From the NCBI GenBank assembly GCA_022570795.1, contig JAKUDP010000002.1:1550001-1614000 (forward strand): a stretch of 64,000 nt of DNA, read 5' to 3'. A program made the translations under genes and the position numbers. This document shows, piece after piece, positions 41,646 to 52,966 of the stretch (within the stretch, counting starts at the first letter, position 1; every line of letters starts with the position of its first letter). The stretch comes from Sphaerulina vaccinii. Lineage: Eukaryota; Ascomycota; Dothideomycetes; Mycosphaerellales; Mycosphaerellaceae. The notes under the pieces were generated by a model, which saw only the letters and a program-made list of their open reading frames with translations, ran no database searches and had not been told where the DNA came from.

Positions 41646-42480
41646 ACTAAACTAGAGTTTCGGAGTTAAGTTTGCTAGATATTCTAATATTGCGTTCTAT
41701 AACTAGAATAATAGTAATAATTCTATAGTATTCTACGACTAAAACAATTAACTTTTCGAGTAGATATAGTATTCTAGCTATAGTACAAAACCTAGGAATG
41801 CCTTAAAGCTAGAGTATACTACTAGATAGTAATACTTACTTAAGATTTTATACTTTGTTTCTACAAACTCTAATATAATTAGTAAGAATCTAAGAAATGC
41901 AACTTATACAAGTCTATTATTTCTAAAATATTAACTAGATTGCTAAGGATATAGCTAAGTTAGCTACTTCCGAGCTTATAATCTAGTTAGATTCTATAAG
42001 AATATAGCTAGAATAGCTATTTCTAAGCTTGTAATCTAGTTAGATTCTTAAGAATATAGCTAGTTTAACAATACCTAGTTATAGAATTTGCTTAGATCTA
42101 TAAAAGTATAGCTAGTCTTAGCTCCTTCTATACTTATAATCTAGTTTATTCTAAGCTTCTATTTTTATTAATTATAGTTACTTTTATTCGTCTCTATCTA
42201 ATAACTCCTATATAGAGATATATATAAGCTATTCTATATAGCCTTATTATTCTTATACTAGAGGCAAAGAAGCTAGAAGTAGAGTATTATAGTAGAGCTT
42301 GTTACTATTACAACTATAGTTATAGTAGATAAGTTCTATATCTTATTAGAGTTAAGATTAGAAGTCTCTATATAGGTAGTAAGCTTAAGCTTTTTAATAG
42401 TAAATATCTAAAGGAGTTAAATATACTACTAGCTAAATTCGTCTCTAGATATTTTATATATTACAAGCTCTTTGCGCTAG

Positions 42481-42558
42481 TATTAAGCTTCTTGTTCTTA
42501 ATAAAAGTATTAAGCTTCTTGTTTTTAATAATAGTATTAAGCTTCTTGTTTTTAATAA
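42481..42558 (+). repeat. Three tandem 27-bp units
   Basis: TATTAAGCTTCTTG followed by TTTTTAATAATAG or close variants, repeated at 42481, 42508 and 42535. Confidence 0.85.
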
Positions 42559-42600
42559 GCTTCTCGCTCTTTATACTAGCGTTAGAGTTAGTATTTGCAT

Positions 42601-42828
42601 AGTTGCAGATTTAACTAATAATAGCTAACTTTGCTAATATACTTAGTTGTTTCTATAGTTTAGTAGCTTAAAAGCGTAATGCTATAGTTATAGATTTAGC
42701 TAATAATAGCTAAATTTGCTAATATACTTAGTTGTTTTATTACTTTAGTAGCTCGAAAGTATAGTACTATAGTTATAGAGTTAACTAATAATCGCTAACT
42801 TTGCTAATATCCTTAGTAAGAACTCTAA
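42601..42828 (+). repeat. Tandem repeat with an 85-bp period, about 2.7 copies
   Basis: Units begin at 42601, 42686 and 42771 with AGTT(G/A)(C/T)AGA-type starts, followed by TTAACTAATAATAGCTAAC or close variants and by TTTGCTAATAT. Differences are mainly transitions. Confidence 0.85.
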
Positions 42829-43796
42829 TCTTATAGTAGAGATACTAGAATATATATAGATCTATAAAGCATAATCTAGTAATAGAGATACTAGAATATC
42901 TATATTTTATATAGGTAGTACTATTAATTATAGCTTTTCTTAAAGGTTCTATAAAGTTATTCTAGAAAGTAATATAAGACTTAAAGTAACTCTTACTTTA
43001 TTATAAAGTAATTAAAGATACTCGAGTCTAGTAATATCTTTCTTATTAGCTTGCTATTCGATCGGCTTAGTATCTATAGAGGTACTAGTAGCTAGGCTAG
43101 CTAACTCTTTAGAACTCCTACTCTTCTAAACCTAGCTATATCTAGTAAAACTATATAATTCTAAGTCCTTTTACTATTCCTATTATTTAAGAAAGACCTT
43201 TTTAGTATTATTCTACTATACTTCTACTATATCGATAATTGCTAATTTGTTATAAAATATATAAGCCCTAAGCTACTTCTAAACTTCTATTTTAATATTT
43301 AGGCTATTCTAGCTTTCTCGACCTATAAGTATATCCGAGAGTACTTCTAGACCTCTAATACTAATATAAGGAAAGAGTTCTTTAAGTATCTTATATAGGT
43401 AGTCGACTCTAGTAGCTATATATAGTAGCTATATACGAGTATAATAGGTATATATAACTATTATAGAAGTAATTATAGGATCTTCGAGGAGAGTATTATT
43501 AAGCTACTTACTATCCTTAACTATAAGAAATTATAATAGAACTAAGTAATAATCTATTATAAAAGCTTCGAAATATTATAAAATATATAAATATAAGGCT
43601 ATAAGTCTTCTAGCCTTAGTAGCAATATTCCTTCTTTTAAATCCTTTATTATCGATTTGCCTCTATAGAAGTATAGCTCTATTAATCTCTATAAAGTCGA
43701 CGTCGGCAGCTACGGCGCTTATAATATAATAAGCGAACTTTTTTATTAACCTTAGATTAGTAAAACTAAAGCTACCTTTCTAAAAACAAAGATAAC

Positions 43797-44145
43797 TATC
43801 GAAAATAGCTCCTCTAAAGTAATCTAATAAAGGACACCCTAGATTCCCAAATGTCGGAGGTAAAGGTAGATATATAAGCAGAGTTGAACTTGGGATCAAT
43901 CTTTTACTAGCTAATACTTAGGGAGATATAGTACTATATTAGGAACTAAAGAACTATTTAGAGAAGATAAGTTAATTAAGTTAGTTAAGAAAGAGAAAAG
44001 AGAGAAACCTCTATCTATATAGAAAGCTATATTCCTCCCCTAAGTTACCTAATCTATCCTAATCGGGATAGACTCTACCAAGCGCTAAGGATACTATTTA
44101 CTAACTCCTAAGATATTACTCTATCTTGTCTACTAATCTTTAATA
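43797..44145 (-). repeat. 3' LTR of the Copia element
   Basis: 349 bp. Its outer end begins TATC, where the other LTR has TGTC, a RIP-type change of the canonical TG. The inner end on the plus strand is TTTAATA. It differs from the 5' LTR at about 24 sites by my hand count, 22 of them transitions. Confidence 0.9.
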
Positions 44146-44289
44146 CTCCTACTTAGCTAAATAGGGTAATCTTAACTAAATAGTTATATTAGTTTGAGAT
44201 TCCTACTTAGTTATTAATAGGAATACTACTAACTAATTATTTCTATAGATAGAAATTATCCAAATTCCTCTATCTCAAAATCTAAGATA

Positions 44290-44790
44290 TCTAAGATGCT
44301 ACCTACTATAAAGTCCTCTAAGCTGAGCTCTGTCCTACTAAAGCGTATTAGGATATTCTAGCCTAAGGAGAGTAATAATTACTATAACCGAATTGTAAGT
44401 CCTAGAGTTATTATAATATAATCCTTCCTAACTTATAATAGGAACTCTATAAAGAAGCCCTTTTTAACTTTCTCGAAGAGTACTACTAATCCTAGAATAT
44501 AGTTAAATCTCTAGTCGGAAAAGCATATACTATAGTTAGTATTCTTAGAGATATTTAGGATTAGAAGAAGTATAAGCTTCTCCTAGAGTAGACTTAGGTA
44601 GTTAAAGAAGTTTGGAATATAACTATATTCTTTAAAAGTATTTCGACTAAAGCTTTAGTAGTATAGAAGGAGTATAAGGATATCTCTCCGGACAATAGGA
44701 AGAAGGTAAAGGAAGCGATTAAGGAGTTTGTTAAGAAGGCTCTAAGACTAGAGTTAGAGTAGTATTTCTAGTTAATAAATAAATAAGAGT
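44290..44790 (+). other. Antisense open-frame-like stretch inside the Copia 3' region
   Basis: Between the RNase H end and the 3' LTR, the plus strand (antisense to pol) reads as interrupted protein-like sequence ending in a charged amphipathic segment, SPDNRKKVKEAIKEFVKK, near 44687-44740. It may be an extra ORF carried by the element or an older captured fragment. No family is recognised. Confidence 0.35.
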
Positions 44791-47700
44791 TTCTATTTCT
44801 TTTGTCTCTCTTTATCTCTTCTTTTTATTTTTTAACTTAGGGAAAAGATTCTACTTAAGATAGAGTTAGGTAAGGAATTCTTTAAACTATAGACTAGTCT
44901 TTGGCTTAGTAAGTCTATCTGCGGCTATCTCTTTAGTATTGCAATATTCTATAGAGATAAGCCTATTCTACTAGAGTCTCCTAACTATATTATACTATAT
45001 ATTAATATATTTTAACTTATTATATATATAAGCATCTTTTATAAGAGTTAGGTATGCCTAGTTGTCTCCTCTAATTAGGACAGGCCTAATTAATGCTACT
45101 ATATCTTAGTTTCTAAGAATCTTTAGTTAGTAGAAGTATTCTCCTACTAACTTAGGGCATCCAAGCTCTCTTAGAAGAGATCTAAGGAACTAGGACTACT
45201 TAGTATAGGCTCCTATAGCTATATACTTAGCTTCTATTATAGATATAGTAACAGACTTCTATTTCTTACTTATCTAGGATACTAGGGCTCTATAGAGAAA
45301 GAATATATATCCTAAGATAGATACTCTATTAGACTTGTCTATAGTATAGTTAGAGTCTATATACCTAATTAGACTTCTACTAGCTCTTCTAAAGACTAGT
45401 CTAAGTAATAGATTTAATCTTAGATACCTAGTAAGTTTCTTAAGGGCTTTCTTATAGCTAACTATTAGGTCTCCTATATAGGAGCTTAGTCTTCTAAGAG
45501 TAAAGGAAATGTCTAGCCTACTAATTATAGCTAGCTATATCTATATTCTAATAAGTAATTAGTATTCCTACTTATTATATCTCTTATCCTTATATCTAGC
45601 TAGCTTTAAGCTCTTATAGCTATCTATAGGTAAGTAGGTTAGACTTAATATATTCTAACTTATTCCTAGCTTAGCTAGGTTCTCTAAGATATAGTGTTCT
45701 TAGTCTAGCTTTAGCTATCTAGCTTTCCTATCTCTTCTAATTCTTATTCCTAGGAGCTTATTAGGTTCCTTTAGATCCTTAATCTTAAAGAATCTAGCTA
45801 GCTATACCTTGAACTACTCTATATCCTTAATCCTCTTGCCTATAATTAGTATATTATTAATATAGATAATAAGTATTAGACTCTTTCTTTCTTTATAAAC
45901 TAGAAGATAGGGATCTATCTCTAATTGTCTAAATCTAATCTCTTTTATCTTTGAAATATAGAGCTAATTCTAGTCTCTTGCTACCTGCTTTAGGCTATAG
46001 AGACTTCTTAGCATTTTTAGTACTATTCTAATTAGCAACTTAACTCCTAGAGGTAGGATTATATAGATATTTTTATAAAGAGTACTCTCTATAAATGCAT
46101 TTGATATATCTACTTAGTAGAGCTCTAGATCTCTCTTATATATAATAGCTATAAATGCCCTAAGGGTATCCTATCTAACTATTAGGGCAAAAGTATCTAT
46201 AAAGTCTACTCTAAACTTCTAAGAGAATTCTCTTATAACTAGTCTTGCCTTGAACTTGTTAATAGCTCTACTAATTCTTCTCTTAATATTAAAGACCTAT
46301 TTTGATATAATTAGGTTAGCTCCCTTTAGAGGAACTTCCTAAGTCTAGGTATTATTTGCTACTAGTATATTAAGTTTATTTTAGATAGCTTCCCTCTATA
46401 GGTGTCCCTACTTTAGGTTATTAATAGCCTCCTTATATAACTTAGGAATTGGTACTTCCTATCTATATTTAGCCTTAGTAATAATAGCTAATAGGGCTTT
46501 CTCTATATTCTTTAGAGTAACAAAGAATACAATCTTTTTAATCTCTTCTAGAAATTTAGAATCCTAAAGTTAACTTAGGTTAAATAATATTAATAAGAAG
46601 AAGGCTTTCTTATAGGAGTCCTTACTTCTCTTCTTAGAGTCCTTATCTTCTAAGCCTGTCTTAATAGATGTTAGTATATCTATCCCTTCTAATCTAATAG
46701 GTTTTAACTTTCTATTAAAACTATTAGGTTCCCTAGATGCTTTTCTCTTTCTAGGGCTAGGCTAATTAGACTGCTTTTAGGAACTTGTCTCTTCTAGTCT
46801 AATAGGCTTTAGCTTCCCTATAAATCTATCTAGTTCTATAAAGGCCTTTCTTTTCTTAGAATAGGTAGTAGGGCTCCTAGAAGCCTAACTATAGGACTAC
46901 TTAGTAGAATTCTTTCTCTAAGTTTAACTTCTTATTATCCTTAGTTAATCTATTCTTTCTAGCTCTGAATCTTTAGTTTCCTTTTTAGAAAACCTTTTAT
47001 ATTCTCCTATATCTTTTAGAGGAGGAGGGAGTTATATAAAGAGCTTCTTTAGCTCTTTTAGACTTTCTTTTTTAGGCTTGTTATCCTAATTGCTAGCTTC
47101 TCTACTTGCTTAGGGAGTAGTTAACTTAGTAACTTGTAATACTAGCCCTAGGCTAGAAGAGGGTATAGGGTAATTAGCTTTAGGTAGTCTCCTAACTAGT
47201 CTCCTTATAGGAGCTATACTTGGAAGATTCTTAATTATAATCCTAAGATCCAATTTACTACCTAGCTTGTTCTTAAAGAAGTCTATATTTAAGTACTATT
47301 TAATAGCTCTTATATCTAGTTCCTAGAACATCTAGGCTTTAGCTATCTTATTAATATATCTAATAAAGATAGTATCTTTTCCTCTATTTATTAACTTGTT
47401 ACTTCTTGCCTATTAAGGCTAGGCTCTTGCATCTATATAGACTGTTGCCTAATAGCCCTATACCCTTAGGTAAGAAACTATAGGCCTAATTCTATTAAAG
47501 GCTTTATTAGGTAAAAGCTTCTATTCTTTAGTTTCTAGTCTATTTAGTAGCTTGTTCCTTATATAGGTCTAAGTATTAAGTGCCTCTAGCTAGAACTTAA
47601 TTAGTATCTTGCTCTCTTCTAGTATTGCTCTAATAGAGTTCTCTAATGTCTAGATAGATCTCTCTACTACCCTATTCTATAGGGAGTTGTAGGCCTTAGT

Positions 47701-50188
47701 AGTTTCTAGGTTAATTCCAAAATCCTTCTCCTACTATTTAACTAAAGCAATAAGCTCTCTAGCATTATTAATTCTAATAGCTTTTAACTTAGTACTAGAT
47801 TGTCTCTTAGCTTTAAGTCTCTAGTTCTAAAGAGCCTATATAGTATCTATTCTTCTCTTAAGAGAGAAGGCCTATTTCTTCCTTAAGAAGTTATTAACAA
47901 TCTTAAGCTAGTACTTAAAACTAAGTCTTGATTCTGGGAGTAGACTATAGATGTCTATAGAGACTAGAGATAGTCTCTTAGGTCTTCTCTTTATTACTTT
48001 GCTAAGGTACTTCTTTATATTAGTAATAGAATAGACTCTATAGGTATACTTATTTTTTTCTTTTAGAGTTAGGATCTCCTAATTAAAGTTAGTAACCTTA
48101 TAGAGGTCTTTTAGTAGACCTTTGCTAAAGTGTGCAAATCTCCTATACTATAGCTCCTACTATTTTAGATCCTTTTCTAATAGTATAGCTATAGCTATAT
48201 CCTCCTCTGCTTTATTAGTATATAATAAGTAATATACTCTTTCTTATAGGAGTAGTAAAATCTTATTAATAAATAGAATACCTCCCTTAATTCTAGTCTT
48301 AACTACTATCTAACCTTTAGAAGAAATAAGGGAGAAAGAAGGTTTCTAAACTCTAAACTATTTGCTAAATTAGTTCTAAGAAATAAGGCTAACTCTAAGA
48401 TTAGGTATAAAAAGCACCTTTGCTAGAAGAACTTTTCTTCCTATCTTTCCTCTTATCTATACTAACCCTCTATATATTATATAGAGATATCTACCTCCTA
48501 CTTTTACCTAGACCTTCTTAACAAGTAGTTCTAGGCTTCTAAAGAGGTGAACTTAGTTAGTTATATATAATAAGGCATAGGAGTCCAAGAGCTATTACTA
48601 GGATAATAACTTGCCTTTAGCTTCTACTATAGAGTAGGCCACTTTATTAACTTTATTATTATTAGATAGTGAATTATTCCTAGATCCAGAGCCTAATAGG
48701 CCAGACTTAGATTAACTTTCCTCTTAGGCTAAAAATTCTTTCTTAGACTTAGAGGATAACTTCTTAAGCCTAAGTAGCTAGTAGCTTATCTTCTTTATAA
48801 GCTTCTTAAGGTCTTTATATAAAGATAACCTCTAAGAACCTCTCTTTAAAAGTCTCTTATTCTTGGGAGAGGGACTCCTCCTCTTAGTAGAGGATTTCCT
48901 ATCCTTCCTATTAGAGCTTAGTCTAAAAGATAAGAGTGCTCTACTTCTTAGAGCTGCAGTCTGCTACTTAATAGCCTTCTTAGCTTTTGACAACTCGAGA
49001 CAGTCTTTAAACTAGTGCTTTCTATTCTTATAGAGTGAGCACTAAGGCGGGCTTCTCCCTATAATAGAGGAATAGCTATATTTAAGGTCTAAGTTATCTT
49101 TTGCCTCTTAGAATTTAAGTATAAGGAGTATAGTATCTATATCTAGGCTAGGTTAGGTTATTAGAGCGTTCTTAGTTAATTCGTATAAAGGAGGGAGAGA
49201 TTAGAGGAGATGTTTTATCCTCTTGCTAGGTGTCTAATAATAACTCTCCTAGGGATTAATCTCTATAATCCTCTTACCTAGTTTGGTAAGGTATAACTAA
49301 GCTGCTCTTATTATATCTTCTAGCCCTATCCTAAAGGTTATAAATTGCTTAACTAGTCCAATCGCTTAGGCTATTAATACTCTACTATATTTGTTCTAGA
49401 GTATTACCTATATCTCTATAGTATAATCTATTTAATACTAGGTATTAAGTTCTAGTTTATTATTATTAGAAATATAGCTTCTAATACTATATCTATATAT
49501 AGCATTGTCTTTAGTATATATAGGTAGGTTAAATATTACAATTCTTGTGCCTAGATTAGAGATTATCTCTACTCTACTCTGTCCTAGATAGTACTCTAGA
49601 GATAGGAGTTCTAAGATAACCTCCTACTATCCTTTCCTTTTAAGCTTATCTTATTATAGCTTGAACTATCTTCTCTAGTTGGATCTTTCAAGTGTAGGAA
49701 TCTTGTCCCTTCTACCTTCTCTTTCTATATCTATAGTCGTTAAAATAAAGTAGGAAATAAGGTATGTTTGTAATAGAGTCGCTTAGGCCGGCTAAGGTTC
49801 TAGAGGTTGGACTAGAAGTATAGGTTAGTATAAAGAAGACTAGCTTCTTATATCGGTCTGGAGAAGAGGGAAAAAGGCAGTATAGTAAGTATATACTAGG
49901 ACTTAGATCTATCTCTTCTAGTAGAGTTTTAGTAGTCTGCTCTTAGGCAAGACTCTTCTAGTATACTTTGCTATTTGTAGTAGTAGGGAGTTATAAAGGG
50001 TATTAACTAAGAGTAAAGATATTCTACTTAGTCTTATAGGGCCTTTAGTATCTTATCTATAACTTGGGTACAAACCAAGCTCCTTTATAGTATAGCTGGA
50101 GATGCCTCTAACTTCTAGATATTTTTAGCTATAGGCTAGGGATATAAATAACCTATACTAATATAGGTTGCTTAAGTTTAGTTGCTAA

Positions 50189-50203
50189 CCCGGGCTTATA
50201 ACC
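50189..50203 (-). other. Primer-binding site of the Copia element (initiator tRNA-Met half-tRNA type)
   Basis: The minus strand reads GGTTATAAGCCCGGG directly inside the 5' LTR. This matches the complement of the eukaryotic initiator tRNA-Met anticodon-loop region (GGTTATGAGCCC...) except for one G-to-A change. Copia-type elements prime from a fragment of that tRNA, so the site supports both the orientation and the family call. Confidence 0.8.
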
Positions 50204-50552
50204 TGTCGAAAATAGCTCCTCTAAAGTAATCTAATAAAGGACACCCTAGATTCCTAAATGTCGGAGGTAAAGGTAGATATACAAGTAGAGTTGAACTTAG
50301 AATTAATCTTTTACTAGCTAATACTTAGGGAGATGTAGTACTATATTAGGAACTAAAGAACTATTTAGAGAAGATAAGTTAATTGAGTTAGTTAAGTTAG
50401 AGAAAAGAGAGAAACCTCTATCTATATAGAAAGCTATATTTCTCCTCTAAGTTACCTAATCTGTCCCAATTAGAATAGACTCTGCTAAGCGCCAAAGATA
50501 CTATTTACTAACTCCTAAGATATTACTCTGTCTTGTCTACCAATCTTTAATA
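50204..50552 (-). repeat. 5' LTR of the Copia element
   Basis: 349 bp, starting TGTCGAAAATAGC on the plus strand and ending TTTAATA, followed by the ATAAC target duplication. It keeps the TG terminus lost in its partner. Confidence 0.9.
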
Positions 50553-52869
50553 ATAACAACCTTCTATAGGCTCGGCGTTATCGAGAAGTACTATAAACTA
50601 TACCTAGTCGAGTTCTATACTAGCCTATATAAGCTATAGACTAATAGATATCTATTTAAATCTACTTAGCTAGTTATTAAACTTCTTATTAGTATAGGAA
50701 TAATATACTATAGAAGGATACGCAAGGTAGGCTAGAGACTCGGCTTATAATATAACAATCTATAGTAACTATAGAGCTAGGTATTAGTAGAGAACTTGCT
50801 ATATTATTAAGTACTATATTATCTATAGCTAACTACGCTACTAAGCCTTCGAATACTAGCGATATATCTCGAACTCCTATTATATAGTCTAAACTATTAT
50901 AATAGAAACCTAGAATAATAAGGTATACTTCGGATTAATAGTACTAGTCTTGTTCTATAACGTCCGCAGATTACTATCTTTATCTATTAACTTCTAAATT
51001 TTATTTTATATATTCTAATTAATTAAGTATATATCCTAGATATTATAGAAGGCCTCGGCATATAGCTTGAAATATTATATACTATAATTAACTTATATAC
51101 TATAATAAACTAGCTCTAGCTTCTTTTCGATTAGCTCTAAGTTCTTAAGTAGATTATTATTTTTATCTTCCTCGATTACTTCTTTCTTTTTATTTCTACT
51201 ACTATATAGCTTTATACCTTTATTACTAAAGGCTTTATTTATCGTAGGCGTAAATCGTAAATAGTACTTACTATTATAGGCTTGTAGTATAAGCTTATTA
51301 GGAAACTTAGAGACTTCTATAATATAATTATATATAGTACTTATATTGTTTTTCGACCGATTAGAAGTGCTAAGACCTAGTACTTAGCTAATTTCGAGTA
51401 TATATTAGTTATAGAAGATTCTCGGACCTATCTTTCTATCTATCTTAGTATACTTATTAGCGATCTCCTACTTTAGATACTATATATTCTATATACTCTT
51501 ATATTTAAGCCGAATATAGATATTTCTATAGAGTTCTATCTACGCTTCCTTTAGATAGAGTAAGTATAATAGGTAGACTACTCTATTACTATTATTATTA
51601 TCTAGAGCTAGTATCTTAGAGACGGTTCGCTATAGCGTATTAGGTAGCTTAGAAGTAGCTCGGTTAATAGTTAGAGCTTCTACGAATATACTTTTAAGTT
51701 TTAGAGTACCTAGTTACTAGCGAGGTAGAGGCTTTGTCGACCTCGAAGATACCTATTTAATAGAGTTAACAATTAAGGTTATAGAGTTATTAAAACAAGT
51801 ACTCTATTATATTAGTTCTAGAGTAGGCTTCTTCTTTACTAAAGCAAGCGTAGCTATATTTATTAACTTAAGTAATAAGTCTTAAGTATTACTCTACTAG
51901 TTAGGTATAGCGTGCCTACTAGCGCCTATAGTCTAGCTACGTAGGCGACGTCCTAGTATATTAGTAAGCCTAGTATTTTTATTTTCGATAGATTTCTTAT
52001 AACTAGTATCTCTATCTATAATAGTTTTAATACAAGTAGGTAGGGCTTTAGGCTAGATTAAAGTTAGTTTATCTAGATTAGTATTGCTATTCTCGGCTAT
52101 TATTTTCTTTACTATAAAGCTAAATCGGTCGAGCTTATAGCTAGACTCTAAGCGAAGCTGCTTGCTTACTATACTATAGATATTAGTCTAAAAAATAAGC
52201 TTGTACTAGAGGACCTTATTAGCTTTGTTTCTATTAGAGCTAACAACTTGCTTTAGCTAATACTACTTCTTATTAAGCTAAATATTTATAAATTCTATTT
52301 TCTAAGCTTCTTGCCTCTTTGCTTTATTAGCGTATTAGTAGTACTAACTATAAGAGAGGTACTATATAGTATAGTATAGAAAGTAATACTTGCTTTTAGG
52401 AATAGTAGTTCTATTATACTATTCGAACTAGCTCTTAGCTATATTAAAGAATAGGCGTATATTCTTTAGTATCTCTAAACTCTCTATTACTTTATTTATA
52501 AAAAGAAAGTAGTAATTATAGCTAAGTTACTTATAGAGAAAGTCTATAACTTATATATATAACTACTAAAAGTTTCTATCTTTATTCTTAAAATTATAAA
52601 GCTTAGGCTACTTATTAAAGTATAGATCTATTATAGGTATACCTAATATAGTAGCAAGTATCTTAAAAACATTCTAGATACCTAATATAATATTATTATT
52701 TACTTTCGAAAGTTAGCTAGTTACTTAATCTATAGCCTTCTTTTTCTCTTTAGGTATATCGAGCTAGGTAATAGTAGTAGTAATATTATAGATACTACTA
52801 ATACTAGTAAGAGCTTCTTTAAGCTTCTTAAATAGAATTAAGGTTAGCTCTAGCTTAGATAAAGAACTA

Positions 52870-52966
52870 ATTATTATAAGTACTCGAAATCTAGTTATTA
52901 TTAGTACTTAAAGTTTAGTTATTATTAGTACTTAAGGTCTAGTTATTATTAGTACTTAAGTTCTAG
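52870..52966 (+). repeat. Four tandem units of about 24 bp
   Basis: ATTATTAGTACTTAAAGTTTAGTT-like units at 52870, 52897, 52921 and 52945. The first copy is 27 bp, the last slightly shortened. Confidence 0.85.

Larger units (their letters stand above)
31831..43791. repeat. RIP-degraded transposon tract, left block
   Basis: About 12 kb of AT-rich DNA in which CpA and TpG have almost vanished and TpA is hugely over-represented, while CpG survives (CTCGAG, TCGGC and similar). This is the signature of repeat-induced point mutation, C to T in CpA on either strand, and not of CpG methylation decay. Translation of former coding stretches is full of TAA and TAG. Besides the sub-features listed separately, a frame starting at 32178 (MPAIEINLE, quickly interrupted by stops) and several long ruined coding stretches on the plus strand (about 32.2-33.9 and 36.6-38.6 kb) cannot be assigned. 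Confidence 0.85.
43797..50552 (-). mobile_element. Complete Ty1/Copia LTR retrotransposon, RIP-mutated
   Basis: Two direct LTRs of exactly 349 bp (43797-44145 and 50204-50552) flank 6058 bp. The 5-bp sequence ATAAC abuts both outer ends (43792-43796 and 50553-50557), a target-site duplication. Transcription is leftward. The primer-binding site GGTTATAAGCCCGGG directly adjoins the right LTR. In minus-strand frames a Cys/His zinc-knuckle remnant lies near 49015-49045. The RT active-site region reads LILIIYINN near 45845-45890, with YINN where Copia has YVDD. RNase H reads SVTISIIEAKYIAI near 45225-45290. The order gag-RT-RNase H fits Copia, and integrase should lie at about 47-48.3 kb. Numerous stops make it inactive. 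Confidence 0.9.
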
